Shown: piece after piece, positions 54,702-63,591 of the stretch
Position numbering within the stretch: position 1 is the first letter of the stretch
Layout: the number at the start of each line of letters is the position of its first letter
Source: Roseburia intestinalis L1-82
GTDB lineage: Bacteria; Bacillota; Clostridia; Lachnospirales; Lachnospiraceae
Direction: 5' to 3'
DNA: 64,000 nt
Assembly: GCF_900537995.1 (NCBI RefSeq)
Contig: NZ_LR027880.1
Span: 3,565,001 to 3,629,000 of the forward strand
Notes under the pieces: generated by a model
Seen by the model: the letters and a program-made list of their open reading frames with translations, nothing else
Told to the model about the DNA's origin: nothing
Databases searched by the model: none
Translations under genes and position numbers: made by a program

Positions 54702-54784
54702 GTCGCTTGCGACTCTTTCGCGCTCGAGCGGTGCTGTTTACAGCTAACTTCTACTCCGCGAGATGCGCATCCCGCCCGGAGGGC
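54702..54784. other. Cluster of short near-perfect palindromes after plsC
   Basis: GTCGCTTGCGAC (54702-54713), CGCTCGAGCG (54721-54730), GCTGTTTACAGC (54733-54744), GATGCGCATC (54762-54771) and GCCCGGAGGGC (54774-54784) follow one another. The last is followed by TTTTTA and can be a small terminator. No gene is present. Confidence 0.6.
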
Positions 54785-54789
54785 TTTTT

Positions 54790-54818
54790 AATTCATAGGA
54801 CGTAATTTCCTATGAATT
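54790..54818. repeat. Palindrome with AGGACGTAATTTCCT core, copy 3
   Basis: AATTCATAGGA and TTCCTATGAATT pair perfectly at the arms. Same family as 45455 and 51240, with one base change in the loop. Confidence 0.82.
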
Positions 54819-54822
54819 TAAA

Positions 54823-54861
54823 AAAATCCCCGGATCACCAATTCCGTGATCCGGGGATTTT
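54823..54861. terminator. Bidirectional terminator between plsC and murF
   Basis: AAATCCCCGGATCAC and GTGATCCGGGGATTT pair perfectly; T-rich runs follow on both strands. It serves the convergent murF and plsC transcripts. Confidence 0.93.
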
Positions 54862-54913
54862 CTTTTTTATTCATTTATAAGCTGTCATAGCTTCGTATTT
54901 TCACTACATTTTC

Positions 54914-56326
54914 TTACTTTGTAAGCTGTCCTACGACCTCCGGGAATCCCATAAAGTGGGATGCCTTTACCAGAACCGTGTCACCGCTTTTTACATAAGG
55001 CAGTAATTCTTCCATCAGTTCATCTTTTGTTTTGAAATAATGAACCTCCGTCTCCTTACTGCATTTTCCTACTGCCTGTGCCAGATTCTCTGATAATGCA
55101 CCGGCTGCAAACAAAGCATCTATTCCTTTTCCTTCGAAATGTTCTCCGACCATGGCATGCAGTTCCTGCTCATTTTCGCCAAGTTCTCCCATATCTCCAA
55201 GCACTGCGATTTTTCTTCCAGGTGCCGCTGCGAGCACGTCGATGGACGCCTTCATGGAAACAGGGTTTGCGTTGTAACAGTCATCGATGATCGTCATCCC
55301 GCCTTTGTGGATCAGATTACTTCTTCCTCCGATCGTTTTTACCGACTCAATCCCGCGTTTCATTTCATCCACACTAAGTCCAAGCTTTCCTGCAACGCAG
55401 ACTGCGGCTAAAGCATTGTATACATTATGCTCTCCTGCAATCGGGATCGTCACTGCAAAGCTCTCTGCACCAATATGTATCACCGCTTTTGTTCCATCTA
55501 ATCCTACCGGTTCCACATCTGTTGCATATACTTCCTTTTCGGCAAGATATTTTTCACCCTGCTCTGTCTTTGCAAGCTTTGCTTCTTTTCCGATACCATA
55601 AAATACCACCGGTTTTCCGTTCACCATCTTTTTCTCACAGAGCTTATCATCATCTCCATTTAACACGGCAGTTCCTTCCGGTGTCAGGTGCTCAAAACTC
55701 TCCGTTTTTGCCTTTAAAATTCCATCTCTGGTCAGCAGGTTTTCCAGATGGCACAATCCGATATTTGTGATCACACAGATATCCGGATATGCCATTTCAG
55801 CCAGACGGTGCATCTCACCGAATTCTGAAATTCCCATCTCAAGCACTGCCACTTCATGCTGCTCCCTGATCTTAAAAATCGTAAGTGGAAGACCGATCTC
55901 GTTATTGAAATTGCCCTCTGTCTTTAACACATTATACTTCTGTGAAAGAACCGACGCGATCATCTCCTTTGTGCTGGTTTTTCCAACACTTCCGGTAATT
56001 CCGACGACCTTAATATCAAGACTTCTGCGGTAGTATGCCGCAAGTTTTTTCATTGCACCAAGTGTAGATTCCACCCTGATATAAGGGCCCGCCGGTTCTG
56101 ACAGTTCCTGTTCGGATAATACGGCAAGTGCACCTTTTTCAAACACCTGTGGAATGAACTGATGACCATCCACCTTTTCTCCCTTTACCGCAATAAAAAG
56201 ATATCCTGACTCTACCTGTCTGCTGTCGATCACAGCTCCCGCAATTTCTTTCTTTTTGTCGGCCTCACTGCCATAATATACTCCACCGCATACTTCCGTA
56301 ATACGCTCCAGTGTCATGTTTTTCAT
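54914..56326 (-). CDS. murF: UDP-N-acetylmuramoyl-tripeptide--D-alanyl-D-alanine ligase MurF
   Basis: 470 residues, the usual length. Adds D-Ala-D-Ala to the UDP-MurNAc-tripeptide. ATP site VGITGSVGKTSTKEMIASVL near residues 108-127, FNNEIGLPLT, and DDCYNANPVSMKAS in the central and C-terminal parts. It follows ddl on the same strand after 55 bp, so enzymes making and attaching D-Ala-D-Ala are coexpressed. Confidence 0.97.
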   Translation of the reverse strand: MKNMTLERITEVCGGVYYGSEADKKKEIAGAVIDSRQVESGYLFIAVKGEKVDGHQFIPQVFEKGALAVLSEQELSEPAGPYIRVESTLGAMKKLAAYYRRSLDIKVVGITGSVGKTSTKEMIASVLSQKYNVLKTEGNFNNEIGLPLTIFKIREQHEVAVLEMGISEFGEMHRLAEMAYPDICVITNIGLCHLENLLTRDGILKAKTESFEHLTPEGTAVLNGDDDKLCEKKMVNGKPVVFYGIGKEAKLAKTEQGEKYLAEKEVYATDVEPVGLDGTKAVIHIGAESFAVTIPIAGEHNVYNALAAVCVAGKLGLSVDEMKRGIESVKTIGGRSNLIHKGGMTIIDDCYNANPVSMKASIDVLAAAPGRKIAVLGDMGELGENEQELHAMVGEHFEGKGIDALFAAGALSENLAQAVGKCSKETEVHYFKTKDELMEELLPYVKSGDTVLVKASHFMGFPEVVGQLTK

Positions 56327-56381
56327 GATCTACCTCATTTCCCGGGATTCGTTTTGCTTTTACTTTTACAAAAATATCTTA

Positions 56382-57437
56382 TTATTTCTCATATTTATCC
56401 AGGGAAATCTGGATCAGTTTCTCACACAATTCGTTAAAGTTCACACCGACAACCTGTGCCTCCTGTGGAAGAAGACTTGTCGGAGTCATACCCGGCAATG
56501 TGTTTGCTTCCAGACAGTAGATATTTTCATTTTCATCCAACAGAAAATCGGTGCGGGAATAGGTATCTAATCCAAGTACCTGTGCCACCTGCTCTGCATA
56601 ATGCTGCATTTTCTCTGTAACAGCTTCTGAAAGTTCTGCCGGACAGGTCTCAACAGCACTGCCTGCTTTGTATTTATTCTTATAATCATAAAATCCCTGT
56701 ACCGGTGCGATCTCGATGATCGGAAGTGCTTTTCCCTCGATCACGCCGACAGAAAACTCACGTCCTTTTACATATTCTTCCACGATCAGGTTTTCTTCCC
56801 AGCGGAACGCCTCATCTAATGCTGCTTTATATTCCTCCGCATTGTGTGCGATGGAAACACCGATACTCGAACCTCCGCAGCATGGTTTTACCACACACGG
56901 GAACTGAACGCCAAGTTTTGTGATATCGTCGCTGCAGTCAGCCTTTTTCATGGATGCGCCCTTTGGAGCCGGTATGCCTGCTGACAAAAATAATTTTTTG
57001 GACATCTCCTTATCCATGGCAAGCGCACTGCTTAAATAACCGGTTCCTGTATAGCGGATGCCAAACAGATCAAATGCGGCCTGAATCTTGCCGTTTTCTC
57101 CGTTTTCTCCATGCAGTGCCATAAAAACGATATCGGACATCTGGCATAATTCGATCACATTCGGTCCAAAGAAATTGTCTGACTGATCTTTTCTGGATGC
57201 TTTTACCTTTGCAAGATCCGGTGCAATTTCCGGTATTCCGGATACTTTTACACTGACTTCCTCACTCCGGTCAAAAATACCTGTCAGATCTTCTTTTTTA
57301 TCACTGTATCCCATAAATACATCAAGTAAGATTACCTGATGTCCATTCTCTCTCAATGCCTTTGCCACCATATCTCCGGTCTTAAAGGAAACATCTCTCT
57401 CTGTACTTAAACCACCTGCTAAAACAACAATCTTCAT
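56382..57437 (-). CDS. ddl: D-alanine--D-alanine ligase
   Basis: 351 residues. ATP-grasp enzyme. GGLSTERDVSFKTG at the start, HGENGENGKIQAAFDLFGIRYTG, PCCGGSSIGVS, and LEANTLPGMTPTSLLPQEA at the end are the classic motifs. AAGGAG before the ATG. Upstream of murF in the same operon. A Tyr/Phe active-site position could not be judged for vancomycin-type D-lactate use; nothing suggests it. Confidence 0.96.
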   Translation of the reverse strand: MKIVVLAGGLSTERDVSFKTGDMVAKALRENGHQVILLDVFMGYSDKKEDLTGIFDRSEEVSVKVSGIPEIAPDLAKVKASRKDQSDNFFGPNVIELCQMSDIVFMALHGENGENGKIQAAFDLFGIRYTGTGYLSSALAMDKEMSKKLFLSAGIPAPKGASMKKADCSDDITKLGVQFPCVVKPCCGGSSIGVSIAHNAEEYKAALDEAFRWEENLIVEEYVKGREFSVGVIEGKALPIIEIAPVQGFYDYKNKYKAGSAVETCPAELSEAVTEKMQHYAEQVAQVLGLDTYSRTDFLLDENENIYCLEANTLPGMTPTSLLPQEAQVVGVNFNELCEKLIQISLDKYEK

Positions 57438-57697
57438 GGTATACTCTCCTTACTATCTCATAAAAACATTTCTGCTTTATAGTATACCTTTTTTCTTTGT
57501 GTGGCAAGGAATTTGCACATTCCTTTGTACTTTTTATGCCTGCATGACATCCTTTCTTATTTATTTTTCTGCCTCACGGCAATGCCCCCGGCAGGCACCA
57601 TTTTTTCTTTTATTCCCCGTTTTCCCGTACCGGAAAAGATTCCTGACTCATAAAATTCTTTGCCTGCTGCTGGCCTCTTTCACGATAAAACCCATTT

Positions 57698-58003
57698 CTA
57701 CAGCATTGCGATTTCTTCCATCCTCAGTGCCTGCAGCAGCCACAAAAATATCTGTCTTCCAATCAGATCCTGTTTTCCGATCATACTCCCGTACCGGTAT
57801 ATCTTTGCAACCACATCCTCACAGCGTTCCTCGTCCCCCGCCAGCAATATTTCACAGAGCAATCCATACCGCTCTCTATTTAAAGTGCACTGCCTGTCTA
57901 TTTCATTCCATAGTTCCGGATACCTTCTTGCGAGATCCACCAGAATCTCTGCCCCGTTATACATTTCTTCCGCTTTCTTCTGCTCTGTTATATAATTTTC
58001 CAC
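57698..58003 (-). CDS. Hypothetical small helical protein
   Basis: 101 residues from a GTG: MENYITEQKKAEEMYNGAEI, rich in Glu, Arg and Leu, entirely helical by composition, without membrane segment or motif. No clear ribosome binding site precedes the GTG, so it is a tentative gene. The opposite-strand frame over the same region has Phe/Ser/Pro-rich composition and is not credible, which favours this one. Confidence 0.5.
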   Translation of the reverse strand: MENYITEQKKAEEMYNGAEILVDLARRYPELWNEIDRQCTLNRERYGLLCEILLAGDEERCEDVVAKIYRYGSMIGKQDLIGRQIFLWLLQALRMEEIAML

Positions 58004-58094
58004 TTTTACACTACTGTCATGCAGGCATTAATACTACACAAGTATCTTATGTCTGTCGATTTTTGTCAACTACATTTGATTTTTATTTTGATAC

Positions 58095-58162
58095 TTTGAT
58101 AATCAAAATATCTTGACATTCTTTTCATCATACTTTATATTTATTTTTGTTTGATAGTCAAA
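58095..58162 (+). promoter_or_regulatory. degV promoter flanked by two FabT-like boxes
   Basis: -35 TTGACA (58113-58118), a 17-bp spacer and -10 TATATT (58136-58141) form a near-consensus promoter. TTTGATAATCAAA (58095-58107) lies just upstream and TTTGATAGTCAAA (58150-58162) around the start point. Both match the TTTGA-N3-TCAAA pattern of MarR-type fatty acid regulators (FabT). Confidence 0.72.
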
Positions 58163-58186
58163 CTATTTTATCCGGAGGGAAAAAAA

Positions 58187-59038
58187 ATGAGTGTACGAAT
58201 TATTGTTGATTCCGCATCTGATCTCACAAAGGAACGTGCGGATGCATTAAATCTTGATTATATGCCTTTAAAAACAATTTTTGGCGAAACGGAATATTTA
58301 GACGGTGTTACCATTTCCCATAAAGAATTTTATGAAAAACTGATCGAATGTGGAACAATCCCGACGACCAGCCAGGTATCTCCACATGATTTTGAAGCAA
58401 AATTCAAAGAAGTAAAAGAAGCCGGCGATACCGCCGTTGTGATCTGTCTGTCCTCTCTTTTATCCGGTACATACCAGAGTGCACACATTGCGCTTGATGG
58501 CTATGAGGACTGTATTACATTAGTTGACAGTTTAAATGTATGTCTGGGCGAACAGATCCTTGTCCTTTATGCCGTAAAGCTGCGCGATGAGGGGCTTTCT
58601 GCGAAAGAAATCGCCGAAAAACTCGAAGAGAAAAAGAAAGATGTCTGTGTCTTAGCCGTCTTTGATACCCTTGAGTATTTAAAACAGGGCGGACGCATCT
58701 CAAAGACTGCCGCTTGGGCGGGAAATATTTTATCCATCAAGCCTGTCATCGCCATTGAAAAAGGTGAGGTTGCGATCTTAGGAAAGGCCAGAGGATCGAA
58801 AAACGGAAATAACATCCTGATCCAGGAAGTGAAAAATAAAAACGGTATCGATTTTTCCATGCCGTATATGTTAGGCTACAGCGGGCTCGACGACTCACTG
58901 CTCCGGAAGTATATTGCGGACAGCGCAGATCTCTGGACCGGACAGACAAAAGAGCTGCCAATCAGCACGATTGGGAGTACGATCGGTACACATGCGGGAC
59001 CGGGAGCCATCTGTGTGTCGTTTTTCCATAATGCTTAA
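58187..59038 (+). CDS. DegV family fatty-acid-binding protein
   Basis: 283 residues. MSVRIIVDSASDLTKERAD at the start, TTSQVSPHDF near residue 65 and LEYLKQGGRISKTAAWAG are DegV/FakB signatures. DegV proteins carry a fatty acid for the FakA kinase, which makes acyl phosphate for PlsY. No fakA gene is adjacent. The ATG at 58187 has GGAGGG; the upstream in-frame start is unnecessary. The FabT-like boxes at its promoter agree with a fatty acid function. Confidence 0.9.
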   Translation: MSVRIIVDSASDLTKERADALNLDYMPLKTIFGETEYLDGVTISHKEFYEKLIECGTIPTTSQVSPHDFEAKFKEVKEAGDTAVVICLSSLLSGTYQSAHIALDGYEDCITLVDSLNVCLGEQILVLYAVKLRDEGLSAKEIAEKLEEKKKDVCVLAVFDTLEYLKQGGRISKTAAWAGNILSIKPVIAIEKGEVAILGKARGSKNGNNILIQEVKNKNGIDFSMPYMLGYSGLDDSLLRKYIADSADLWTGQTKELPISTIGSTIGTHAGPGAICVSFFHNA

Positions 59039-59050
59039 GGCAGGAATCTC

Positions 59051-59354
59051 GTGTGTCAAAAGGTGGATTTTAGTTTTTTGTCTGTCAAATTACAACAAGC
59101 CGGGGTTGTTTTGTTCCGTTGTACGAAAATAACAAAATCTAAGCTTGCCTGAGTCAGATTTTCTCAGAGTGACGTGAACGGCGTTCAACGAGCCTTCCAT
59201 GGCTCGTGAAGCCTTGTTCTGCCATCCGTGGCAGAACATCACTGTGAATAGACAGGCAGGCTAAGATTTTCTAATTTTCTTCCAAAGTCACAAAAGCATT
59301 CCCGGCTTGTTGCAATTTGACAACCACTAAGCTGTGAACCACCTTTTGACGCAC
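59051..59354. repeat. 304-bp palindromic element, copy D
   Basis: The ends GTGTGTCAAAAGGTGG and CCACCTTTTGACGCAC pair with one mismatch, followed by GTCAAATT-CAACAAGCCGG with its partner. The arms are about 100 bp long. The core has AGTGA/TCACT closing hairpins AACGAGCC-TTCCA-TGGCTCGT and TGTTCTGCC-ATCCGT-GGCAGAACA, almost as in copy B at 33519. No supported reading frame. Confidence 0.92.
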
Positions 59355-59380
59355 AACTCCACGCTACAAATGCATTGTGT

Positions 59381-59428
59381 AAAGAACCCACCCTGCGGCA
59401 AGGTGCTTGCCGCAGGGTGGGTTCTTTG
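59381..59428. terminator. Strong bidirectional terminator between degV and hpf
   Basis: AAAGAACCCACCCTGCGGCA and its complement form a perfect 20-plus-bp stem with a 4-base loop. It ends hpf on the minus strand and could catch degV read-through after element D. Confidence 0.85.
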
Positions 59429-59459
59429 TATTCACAGCACAATTCTGCAATGATCCATT

Positions 59460-59990
59460 TTAGTATTCCGGTTCGATCAATCCGTATGTGTTGCCTTTTC
59501 TCTTGTATACAACGTTGACATCTTCGGTCTCAGCATTGATAAATACGAAGAAGTCATGTCCTAATAACTCCATCTGTACACATGCATCTTCCGGATACAT
59601 CGGCTTCATATCGAACTTCTTAGAACGGATGATCTTGATCTCTTCATCATCGTCTGATGCTGCATCCAGGAAATCCTGTTTGAAAACGGATGCTGCGCTC
59701 TGCTGTTTCGTAACCAGTTTCGTTCTATATTTCTTTAACTGACGCTCAATAACCTCTTCTACCAGATCAATTGATACATACATATCATTGCTGACCTGTT
59801 CAGAACGAATATAGTTTCCTTTCATTGGAATCGTAACTTCCACTTTCTGGCGTTCCTTCTCTACGCTCAGTGTTACATAGACATCTGTGTCCGGAGTGAA
59901 GTATTTCTCTAATTTGTTTAACTTGTCCTCCACTGCATCTTTGATACCATCGGTTAATTCAATGTTTCTTCCTGTAATCTTGATTCTCAT
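59460..59990 (-). CDS. hpf: Ribosome hibernation promoting factor, long form
   Basis: 176 residues. S30AE domain at residues 1-100 (MRIKITGRNIELTDGIKDAV) and a C-terminal dimerisation domain (VRSKKF-like segment, then LGHDFFVFINAETEDVNVVYKRKGNTYGLIEP). The long form joins 70S ribosomes into 100S dimers in stationary phase. The ATG at 59990 has AAAGGGG; the frame also opens at a TTG three codons earlier. No ncRNA upstream was recognised. Confidence 0.95.
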   Translation of the reverse strand: MRIKITGRNIELTDGIKDAVEDKLNKLEKYFTPDTDVYVTLSVEKERQKVEVTIPMKGNYIRSEQVSNDMYVSIDLVEEVIERQLKKYRTKLVTKQQSAASVFKQDFLDAASDDDEEIKIIRSKKFDMKPMYPEDACVQMELLGHDFFVFINAETEDVNVVYKRKGNTYGLIEPEY

Positions 59991-60176
59991 GATGTCCAAC
60001 CCCTTTGCCGTTTATTTGATACAGATTTATATCATGGTTTTATTATAGCACTTTCCACAAATATTTCAATACAATATATCATTTTTTATATATTTTTCAG
60101 AATATTTATATTTTCCTGTAATATTCTTGTAAAAATGTGCATCATTCGCTGGCACGATCAATATTACACATTTAAC

Positions 60177-60224
60177 AAGGGATGCAATGTCATAATGACT
60201 CGCCATTATGACATTGCATCCCTT
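60177..60224 (-). terminator. Terminator overlapping the 3' end of pflA
   Basis: AAGGGATGCAATGTCATAATG pairs perfectly with its complement 6 bases later. The 5' arm on the minus strand is the last six codons and stop of pflA. A short T run follows (CCCTTG), so termination may be moderate; a processing role is also possible. Confidence 0.78.
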
Positions 60225-60955
60225 ATCATCTGTTCCGCTTTTTTTGCTTCCTCTTTGGTAAGCTGCGGTGTATCTTTTAACACATAATCCATGCCAAGAT
60301 TATCATACTTGACCTTGCCAAGTGCATGATATGGCAGTACTTCCAATTTTTCCATATTGGAAAGTGTCTTTAGAAAGTGTCCGAGTTCCGTCAATTCTGC
60401 CTTCTCAAATGTGATGCCGGGAACAACGACATGACGGATCCACACCGGCTTTTTCTTCTGATCTAAATATCTTGCAAATGCCAGAATATTCTTATTTGAA
60501 TGTCCGGTCAGTTTCCGGTGATCCTCGTCACGGATATGCTTAATGTCAAGCATTACAAGATCTGTGACATCAAGAAGCCTGTCTATTTTTTCCAGTGTGA
60601 TATCTGATGTGGCTTCTCCATCCTCCGGAAATCCCGGGAACATAATACCAGACGTATCTAAACAGGTATGGATTCCGTGTGCCTTTGCCTTCGCAAACAG
60701 TTCCGTCAGAAAATCAATCTGAAGCATCGGCTCGCCACCGGTGGCGGTAATTCCGCCAGTCCGGTAAAACGAGGCATTGCGCAGGAAGCGGTCGATGATC
60801 TCGTCCGCCTCCATCTGTTTTCCATCAGTCAGCACCCATGTATCCGGGTTGTGGCAATACTGGCAGCGCATCGGGCAGCCCTCGAAGAATACGACAAAAC
60901 GCACCCCCGGACCGTCCACGGTACCAAATGATTCCAGAGAATGAATATAGCCCAT
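60206..60955 (-). CDS. pflA: Pyruvate formate-lyase activating enzyme
   Basis: 249 residues. Radical SAM enzyme that installs the glycyl radical on PflB. The CxxxCxxC site is in FEGCPMRCQYCHNPDTW near residue 30; ATGGEPMLQ (SAM site) and the DIKHIRDEDH region follow. AAGGAG before the ATG. 16 bp after pflB on the same strand. The last codons form one arm of a terminator hairpin. Confidence 0.96.
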   Translation of the reverse strand: MGYIHSLESFGTVDGPGVRFVVFFEGCPMRCQYCHNPDTWVLTDGKQMEADEIIDRFLRNASFYRTGGITATGGEPMLQIDFLTELFAKAKAHGIHTCLDTSGIMFPGFPEDGEATSDITLEKIDRLLDVTDLVMLDIKHIRDEDHRKLTGHSNKNILAFARYLDQKKKPVWIRHVVVPGITFEKAELTELGHFLKTLSNMEKLEVLPYHALGKVKYDNLGMDYVLKDTPQLTKEEAKKAEQMIRDAMS

Positions 60956-60971
60956 AATAATCTCCTTATTA

Positions 60972-63200
60972 TTACATCAATTCATGGAAAGTTCTTGCAA
61001 TTACCTCATCCTGCTGCTCTTTGGTCAGTTTGATGAAGTTTACTGCGTAACCTGATACACGGATCGTAAGCTGCGGATATTCTTCCGGATGCTTCTGTGC
61101 ATCAAGCAGTGTTTCCTTATTTAATACGTTTACATTTAAGTGGTGACCGCCTTTTTCTGCATAGCCGTCAAGCAGTGCCACAAGGTTTGTTTCAGAGCTT
61201 TCCTCCGTCTTTCCAAGTGCATCCGGCACGATGGTAAAGGTGTTGGAAATACCATCCTGCGCATCCATAAATGGCATCTTTGCAACAGAAGCTAAAGAAG
61301 CAACTGCACCATTTTTATCACGTCCGTGCATTGGGTTTGCACCCGGAGCAAACGCAACACCTTTCTTTCTTCCATCTGGGGTTGCTCCTGTATTCTTACC
61401 GTAGGATACGTTGGATGTGATGGTAAGAATAGAAGTTGTTGCGATACCTCCACGGTAAGTATGGTTTCCTTTTACATATTTGATGAATGTATGCAGAACC
61501 TCTTTTGCGATCTCATCCACACGGTCATCATCATTACCATATTTCGGGAAATCTCCCTCAATCTCAAAGTCTACTGTAATACCGTTCTCATCACGGATCG
61601 GTTTTACTTTTGCATATTTAATGGCAGAAAGGGAATCTGCTACTACGGAAAATCCTGCAATACCGGTTGCAAACCAACGTCTTACCTGTTTGTCATGTAA
61701 TGCCATCTGCATTCTCTCGTAGCAGTATTTGTCATGCATATAGTGAATGATGTTTAATGCATTGACATAGACACTTGCAAGCCATTTCATCATGTCTTTG
61801 TATTTATCCCATACCTCGTCGTAGTCAAGATACTCGGAAGTGATCGGACGATATTTCGGTCCTACCTGTTTGCCGCTGATCTCATCCACACCACCGTTGA
61901 TCGCATAGAGTAAACATTTTGCAAGGTTTGCACGGGCTCCGAAGAACTGCATCTCTTTTCCGATTCTCATGGAAGATACGCAGCATGCGATACCGTAGTC
62001 ATCGCCGTGAACCACACGCATGATGTCATCATTTTCGTACTGGATCGCAGAATGTTTGATGGAAATCTCTGCACAGAACTTTTTGAAGTTCTCCGGAAGT
62101 TTTACGGACCATAAAACAGTCAGGTTTGGCTCCGGTGCTGCTCCGATGTTGTTTAAGGTATTTAAATAACGGTAAGACATCTTGGTTACCATATGTCTTC
62201 CATCTACTCCGATTCCACCGATAGACTCTGTTACCCAGGTAGGATCTCCGGCGAAAATACTGTTGTACTCCGGTGTACGGGCAAATTTTACGCAGCGCAG
62301 TTTCATGATGAACTGGTCGATGATCTCCTGAATCTCTTTCTCCGTGAATGTACCCTCACGAAGGTCGCGCTCTGCATAGATGTCTAAGAACGTAGAGGTA
62401 CGTCCTAGACTCATTGCCGCACCGTTCTGCTCTTTGACTGCTGCAAGGTAGGCAAAATATACAGCCTGTGCTGCCTCAAGAACATTTGTTGCCGGTTTGG
62501 AAATATCGCATCCATAGATCTTTGCTAATTCTTTTAACATTTTAAGGGCTCTGATCTGCTCGGATAACTCCTCACGCTCACGGATAACATCGGAATACAT
62601 GATGGTGCGTGTGGAATCTAACTGCTCCTGCTTATCTTCGATCAGACGGTCTACACCGTAAAGTGCAGGTCTTCTGTAGTCGCCGATGATACGTCCGCGC
62701 CCGTATGCATCCGGAAGTCCGGTGATGATATGTGCGGAACGGCAGGCTCTCATCTCCGGTGTATAAGCGTCAAACACACCCGCATTGTGTGTCTTTCTGT
62801 GTGTTGTGAAATATTCTACCACTTCCGGGTCTACTTTATACCCATTATCTTCACATGCCTTAATTGCCATACGGATACCGCCATAAGGCTGTAAGGAACG
62901 TTTGAATGGTTTATCTGTCTGGAAACCTACGATCTTCTCCTTATCTTTGTCTAAGTACGCAGGTCCATGGGAAGTGATCGTGGAAATGATCTTCGTATCC
63001 ATATCCAGTACGCCGCCGGCCTCTCTCTCCTGTTTTGAAAGCTCAAGTACATCCTGCCAGAGTGCTGTGGTGTCCTCTGTCGGTCCCTCTAAGAAAGAGC
63101 TGTCACCATCATATGGCTTATAGTTTCTCTGGATGAAGTCTCTGACGTTTACTTCATTCTCCCATGCTCCACCATTAAAATCTCTCCATTCGTTTTGCAT
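60972..63200 (-). CDS. pflB: Formate C-acetyltransferase (pyruvate formate-lyase)
   Basis: 742 residues. Converts pyruvate and CoA to acetyl-CoA and formate without oxygen. The Cys pair is C406-C407 in [11 protein letters not shown] and the radical Gly is G717 in RVSGYAVNF. The ATG at 63200 has AGGAGG; the longer frame upstream is spurious. Strictly anaerobic function supports a fermentative organism. The leader contains a hairpin (63260-63290) and repeated GTTAG/CTAAC sites. Confidence 0.97.
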   Translation of the reverse strand: MQNEWRDFNGGAWENEVNVRDFIQRNYKPYDGDSSFLEGPTEDTTALWQDVLELSKQEREAGGVLDMDTKIISTITSHGPAYLDKDKEKIVGFQTDKPFKRSLQPYGGIRMAIKACEDNGYKVDPEVVEYFTTHRKTHNAGVFDAYTPEMRACRSAHIITGLPDAYGRGRIIGDYRRPALYGVDRLIEDKQEQLDSTRTIMYSDVIREREELSEQIRALKMLKELAKIYGCDISKPATNVLEAAQAVYFAYLAAVKEQNGAAMSLGRTSTFLDIYAERDLREGTFTEKEIQEIIDQFIMKLRCVKFARTPEYNSIFAGDPTWVTESIGGIGVDGRHMVTKMSYRYLNTLNNIGAAPEPNLTVLWSVKLPENFKKFCAEISIKHSAIQYENDDIMRVVHGDDYGIACCVSSMRIGKEMQFFGARANLAKCLLYAINGGVDEISGKQVGPKYRPITSEYLDYDEVWDKYKDMMKWLASVYVNALNIIHYMHDKYCYERMQMALHDKQVRRWFATGIAGFSVVADSLSAIKYAKVKPIRDENGITVDFEIEGDFPKYGNDDDRVDEIAKEVLHTFIKYVKGNHTYRGGIATTSILTITSNVSYGKNTGATPDGRKKGVAFAPGANPMHGRDKNGAVASLASVAKMPFMDAQDGISNTFTIVPDALGKTEESSETNLVALLDGYAEKGGHHLNVNVLNKETLLDAQKHPEEYPQLTIRVSGYAVNFIKLTKEQQDEVIARTFHELM

Positions 63201-63259
63201 TATTTTTCCTCCTGTTTGCTGAAAACTATGGTTTACCTGTATAAAACGGATCTGATCCC

Positions 63260-63324
63260 CCAATATTTTTGTATTGCTGGAAAATATTGGTAGTTATTTC
63301 TAACTTTTGTTAGCTAGTTCTAAC
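63260..63324 (-). promoter_or_regulatory. pflB leader hairpin and triple CTAAC/GTTAG sites
   Basis: CCAATATTTTT and AAAATATTGG (63260-63290) form a stem in the leader. Further upstream CTAAC-TTTT-GTTAG-CTAGTT-CTAAC (63300-63324) gives two overlapping inverted repeats, a possible operator for a redox or carbon regulator. The rest of the 391-bp gap to 63591 holds only the terminator at 63443. Confidence 0.5.
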
Positions 63325-63442
63325 GCTGTGAATATATCATGTTCCATCACTGCTTGTCAATATCCGCTTCGTTTCCGGAACTGTTCTTTTTTTCATACAA
63401 AAGGATTCCTGTAAGAAGAATATCTTTAAGAATAAAAGAAAC

Positions 63443-63476
63443 CGACAGTCCGGGTTATCTCGCCCAGACGGTCGGC
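63443..63476 (-). terminator. Terminator of the GGDEF gene
   Basis: CCGACAGTCCGGG and CCCAGACGGTCGG pair with few mismatches around 8 bases; the minus strand continues TTTCTTTTATTC. Confidence 0.85.
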
Positions 63477-63591
63477 ATTGTAAACGTTATACTTCATGTG
63501 GTTCTTCCACTTTTTCCGTCAGTCATATAACAATTAGATGTTATAATTTTTGATTCATTTTTTCAATAGGTAAAATGTACCAAAAAAAAGC

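Noticed and set aside
57436..58116. 226-codon open frame on the plus strand
   Set aside because: Composition is Phe/Ser/Pro/Leu-rich without any domain, no ribosome binding site exists, it starts in the ddl start region, and a more credible frame lies on the opposite strand.
59239..59442. 67-codon minus-strand frame overlapping element D and the terminator
   Set aside because: Explained by the repeat and terminator; no ribosome binding site.
59991..60176. Possible raiA-type structured RNA upstream of hpf
   Set aside because: The region is A/T-rich and short, and I could not find the conserved paired elements of that RNA class.
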